Below the pieces are notes generated by a model. It worked only from the letters and a program-made list of their open reading frames with translations. It had not been told where the DNA came from and ran no database searches. Source: an uncultured bacterium (GTDB taxonomy: Bacteria > Bacillota > Clostridia > Oscillospirales > Oscillospiraceae). From it: 59,476 nucleotides of DNA. Made by a program: the position numbers and the translations under genes. The stretch lies in NCBI GenBank assembly GCA_947383145.1, contig CANDCH010000011.1:1-59476 (forward strand), in the 5' to 3' direction. Below are positions 57,545-59,476 of this stretch, piece after piece. How positions within the stretch are numbered: position 1 is the stretch's first letter; each line of letters starts with the position of its first letter.

Positions 57545-58549
57545 ATGAAACGTATCCCCTATGAGGAAATGGCGGCGCAGTTTGCCCGGGTGCTGGAGAA
57601 AAAGGGCCTGACCGCCGGAGACGCCCGGGAGGCCGCCGCCATCTTTGCCCATAACAGTCTGGCCGGGGTGTACAGCCACGGGCTGAACCGCTTCCCCCGG
57701 GTGGTGAGCTACCTGGAGCACGGCACGGTGGACCCCTCCGCCCGGGCTGCCTGCGAGTTCGCCATGGGCGCCGTGGAGCGCTGGAACGGACACCGGGGCT
57801 TCGGCCCGCTGAACGCAAGGCGCGCCATGGACCGGGCCTGCGAGCTGGCCAAGCTGTATGGGGTGGGCGTTGTGGCCCTGGGCAACAGCAACCACTGGAT
57901 GCGGGGCGGTACATACGGCTGGCAGGCGGCCGACCGGGGCTGCATCGGCATCTGCTGGTCCAACACCACGCCCAATATGCCCGCCTGGGGGGCAAAGGAC
58001 TGCCGGCTGGGCAACAACCCCCTCATCATCGCGGTCCCCCGGACCAACGGAGAGCACGTCATGGTGGATTTTGCCGTCAGCCAGTTCAGCTACGGCAGGA
58101 TGGAGGACTGCCGCCTGCGGGGGCTGGAGCTGCCGGTGCCCGGCGGCTATGACGGGCAGGGAGAGCTGACCCGGGACCCCGCCAAAATTGAGGAGACCGG
58201 CCGGGTGCTGCCCATGGGCTACTGGAAGGGGAGCGGGCTGTCCATCGTGCTGGACCTCATCGCCACGGTGCTCACCAACGGCAATTCCGTCCGCGCCATC
58301 GGGACCTTTGGCGACGAGGTGGGGCTGACCCAGATCATGATTGCCCTCGACCCGGAGAAATTCGGCACAGGGGCGGACGCCGGCGCCATCATCGACGGCA
58401 TTTTGGCCGACGTCAAGGGAAGCGAGCCTGTGGCGGAGGGGGGCGAGGTGCGCTATCCCGGCGAGCAGATGGTGCGGAACATCCGGGAGAACAGGGAGCT
58501 GGGCATCCCCGTCGTCGAAGAGGTGTGGGAGTCGGTGCTGAGAATGTGA
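57545..58549 (+). CDS. Ldh-family NAD(P)H oxidoreductase, 2,3-diketo-L-gulonate reductase-like
   Basis: A 334-residue dehydrogenase of the malate/L-lactate dehydrogenase (Ldh_2) family, closest in pattern to YiaK/DlgD, which reduces 2,3-diketo-L-gulonate in L-ascorbate-type catabolism. Landmarks are AIFAHNSLAGVYSHGLNRF, WNGHRGFGPLNARRAM, GVGVVALGNSNHWMRGGTYG (catalytic His region), WSNTTPNMPAWGAKDCRLGNNP and MGYWKGSGLSIVLDLIATVL. AAAGGAGAG lies eight bases upstream. No ulaA- or yia-type transport genes are nearby, so the substrate is uncertain. Confidence 0.88.
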   Translation: MKRIPYEEMAAQFARVLEKKGLTAGDAREAAAIFAHNSLAGVYSHGLNRFPRVVSYLEHGTVDPSARAACEFAMGAVERWNGHRGFGPLNARRAMDRACELAKLYGVGVVALGNSNHWMRGGTYGWQAADRGCIGICWSNTTPNMPAWGAKDCRLGNNPLIIAVPRTNGEHVMVDFAVSQFSYGRMEDCRLRGLELPVPGGYDGQGELTRDPAKIEETGRVLPMGYWKGSGLSIVLDLIATVLTNGNSVRAIGTFGDEVGLTQIMIALDPEKFGTGADAGAIIDGILADVKGSEPVAEGGEVRYPGEQMVRNIRENRELGIPVVEEVWESVLRM

Positions 58550-58592
58550 CCGGCGCGTTCAGCGCGGCAGAAACAGCGAAGGAGGCCGGTCC

Positions 58593-59273
58593 ATGCCCCG
58601 GATTTTAATCATTGAAGACGACGCCGACATCAACAACTCCACCGCCCAATACCTGCGGCGGCAGGGCTGCGACTGCGTCCAGGCGTTTTCCGGCACCGAG
58701 GGGCGGCTGCTCTGGCGGGAGGGCGGCTTCGACCTGCTGCTGGTGGATCTGATGCTGCCGGGATTGTCCGGCAGTGAACTGATTTCGGAAATTCGCCAAA
58801 CCAGACAAACACCGATTATCGTACTGTCCGCCAAAACGGAACTGTCCGACAAGGTGGCGCTGTTGGGCCTGGGGGCGGACGACTACCTCACCAAGCCCTA
58901 TCAGCTGGAGGAGCTGTGGGCCAGGATACTGGTGCAGCTGCGCCACGCCAGCGCCGCCCCCGCCGGGGAGCGGCTGCGCTTCCGGGATTGGGAGCTGAAT
59001 CTGGACGAGATGACGCTGACCGCCGCCGGCCTGCCGGTGAACCTGACCGCCCACGAGTTCAAAATCGTGGAGCTTCTGGCCCGCCAGCCCAGGCGGGTGT
59101 TCACCAAGCAGCAGATTTACGAGGCGGTGTGGGGGGAGGCATACGCCGTGGAGGACAAGACCATCACCGTCCATATCAGCAACATCCGCTCCAAGCTGCG
59201 CCCCAGCGGCACGGAGCACTACATCCAGACCGTGTGGGGGATCGGGTTCAAGCTGGCGGAAGCGCGAGCTTAG
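58593..59273 (+). CDS. OmpR-family response regulator
   Basis: A 226-residue regulator: receiver with acidic pair IEDDADI, phosphoacceptor Asp52 (LLLVDLMLPGLSG) and switch Lys (DDYLTKPY), then a winged-helix domain (VNLTAHEFKIVELLARQPRRV, EDKTITVHISNIRSKLRP, QTVWGIGFKLAEA). No kinase gene follows within the window; one may lie beyond the repeats. Its last codons lie inside the first unit of the tandem repeat at the window end (59261 on). GAAGGAGG lies eight bases upstream. Confidence 0.93.
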   Translation: MPRILIIEDDADINNSTAQYLRRQGCDCVQAFSGTEGRLLWREGGFDLLLVDLMLPGLSGSELISEIRQTRQTPIIVLSAKTELSDKVALLGLGADDYLTKPYQLEELWARILVQLRHASAAPAGERLRFRDWELNLDEMTLTAAGLPVNLTAHEFKIVELLARQPRRVFTKQQIYEAVWGEAYAVEDKTITVHISNIRSKLRPSGTEHYIQTVWGIGFKLAEARA

Positions 59274-59476
59274 CCGCGCCGCCTCGGATGGACCGAAGCG
59301 CGGACAAAAGCCCAAGGCCCGCGCAGCGGGACTGGGTTTTGTCCGCGTCGGAGGGAAGCCGGGGCGGTAAGCGCGGCCAAAGCGAGCGTGACAAGGAAGC
59401 GCGAGCTTAGCCGCGCCGCCCCGGATGGACCGAAGCGCGGACAAAAGCCCAAGGCCCGCGCAGCGGGACTGGGTTT
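59261..59476. repeat. 137-base tandem palindromic repeat, truncated by window end
   Basis: Two copies begin at 59261 and 59398 (period 137). They are nearly identical over the 79 bases of the second copy that are visible. Each contains the hairpin CGGACAAAAGCCCA ... TGGGTTTTGTCCG with the inner CCCGC/GCGGG stem, the same architecture as the single copy after telA. The first unit provides the final codons and stop of the response-regulator gene. Confidence 0.85.

Overview
The window looks like a chromosome segment of a high-GC, low-oxygen gut Firmicute, most likely an Oscillospiraceae/Flavonifractor-type Clostridia. The protein families (VanW, class III fructose bisphosphatase, XpaC/TelA, mannose-class PTS), the strong AAAGGAGG ribosome binding sites and the Tn1549-like mobile genes support this. 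It is inference from gene content, not from an rRNA or marker comparison.

Positions 1 to about 30.8 kb are mobile DNA. It starts inside a VirB4-type conjugation ATPase, followed by a CHAP-domain cell-wall hydrolase, a replication-initiator-like protein, small regulators, a SLOG protein and a broken MobV relaxase. Several transfer genes carry lesions: an altered Walker A residue in VirB4, a lost start codon in the hydrolase gene and a nonsense codon in a metallophosphoesterase. The element may therefore be decaying. Cargo includes the tag glycosylase and a two-component system next to a redox cassette (small CXXC protein, membrane 4Fe-4S protein, TlpA-like lipoprotein, MsrA-MsrB lipoprotein) that looks like an envelope methionine-sulfoxide repair relay. 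Next come a response regulator with a phased TGTCA operator array, a leader-peptide/terminator arrangement, an XRE regulator, a structured non-coding region, a DinG-like helicase and three tandem large serine recombinase genes, the middle one lacking a catalytic domain.

From 22.5 to 27.5 kb lies a sharply AT-rich island with two genes in one operon: a single-chain SIR2-(APAZ)-MID-PIWI short Argonaute and a protein with a diadenylate-cyclase-like (DisA_N) C-terminal domain. This is the best candidate for a new defence system. It is followed on the minus strand by a TnpX-like recombinase, a TnpW-like small protein with an ACG start, an HTH_16 protein and a truncated, frameshifted ParA.

From 31.2 kb to the end the DNA is GC-rich and looks like core chromosome: a large unknown beta-helix-like protein, DUF2461, VanW, fbp, a YCII protein, recR, rpe, ilvA (minus strand); an xpaC/TM protein/telA/TPM/Gly-rich operon and a FapA-like protein (plus strand); an RpiR-regulated mannose-class PTS operon with a SIS-domain protein (minus strand); and a HAD phosphatase, GNAT, polysaccharide deacetylase, an Ldh-family dehydrogenase and a response regulator. 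A palindromic intergenic repeat with compensatory base changes occurs after telA and as a tandem array at the window end.
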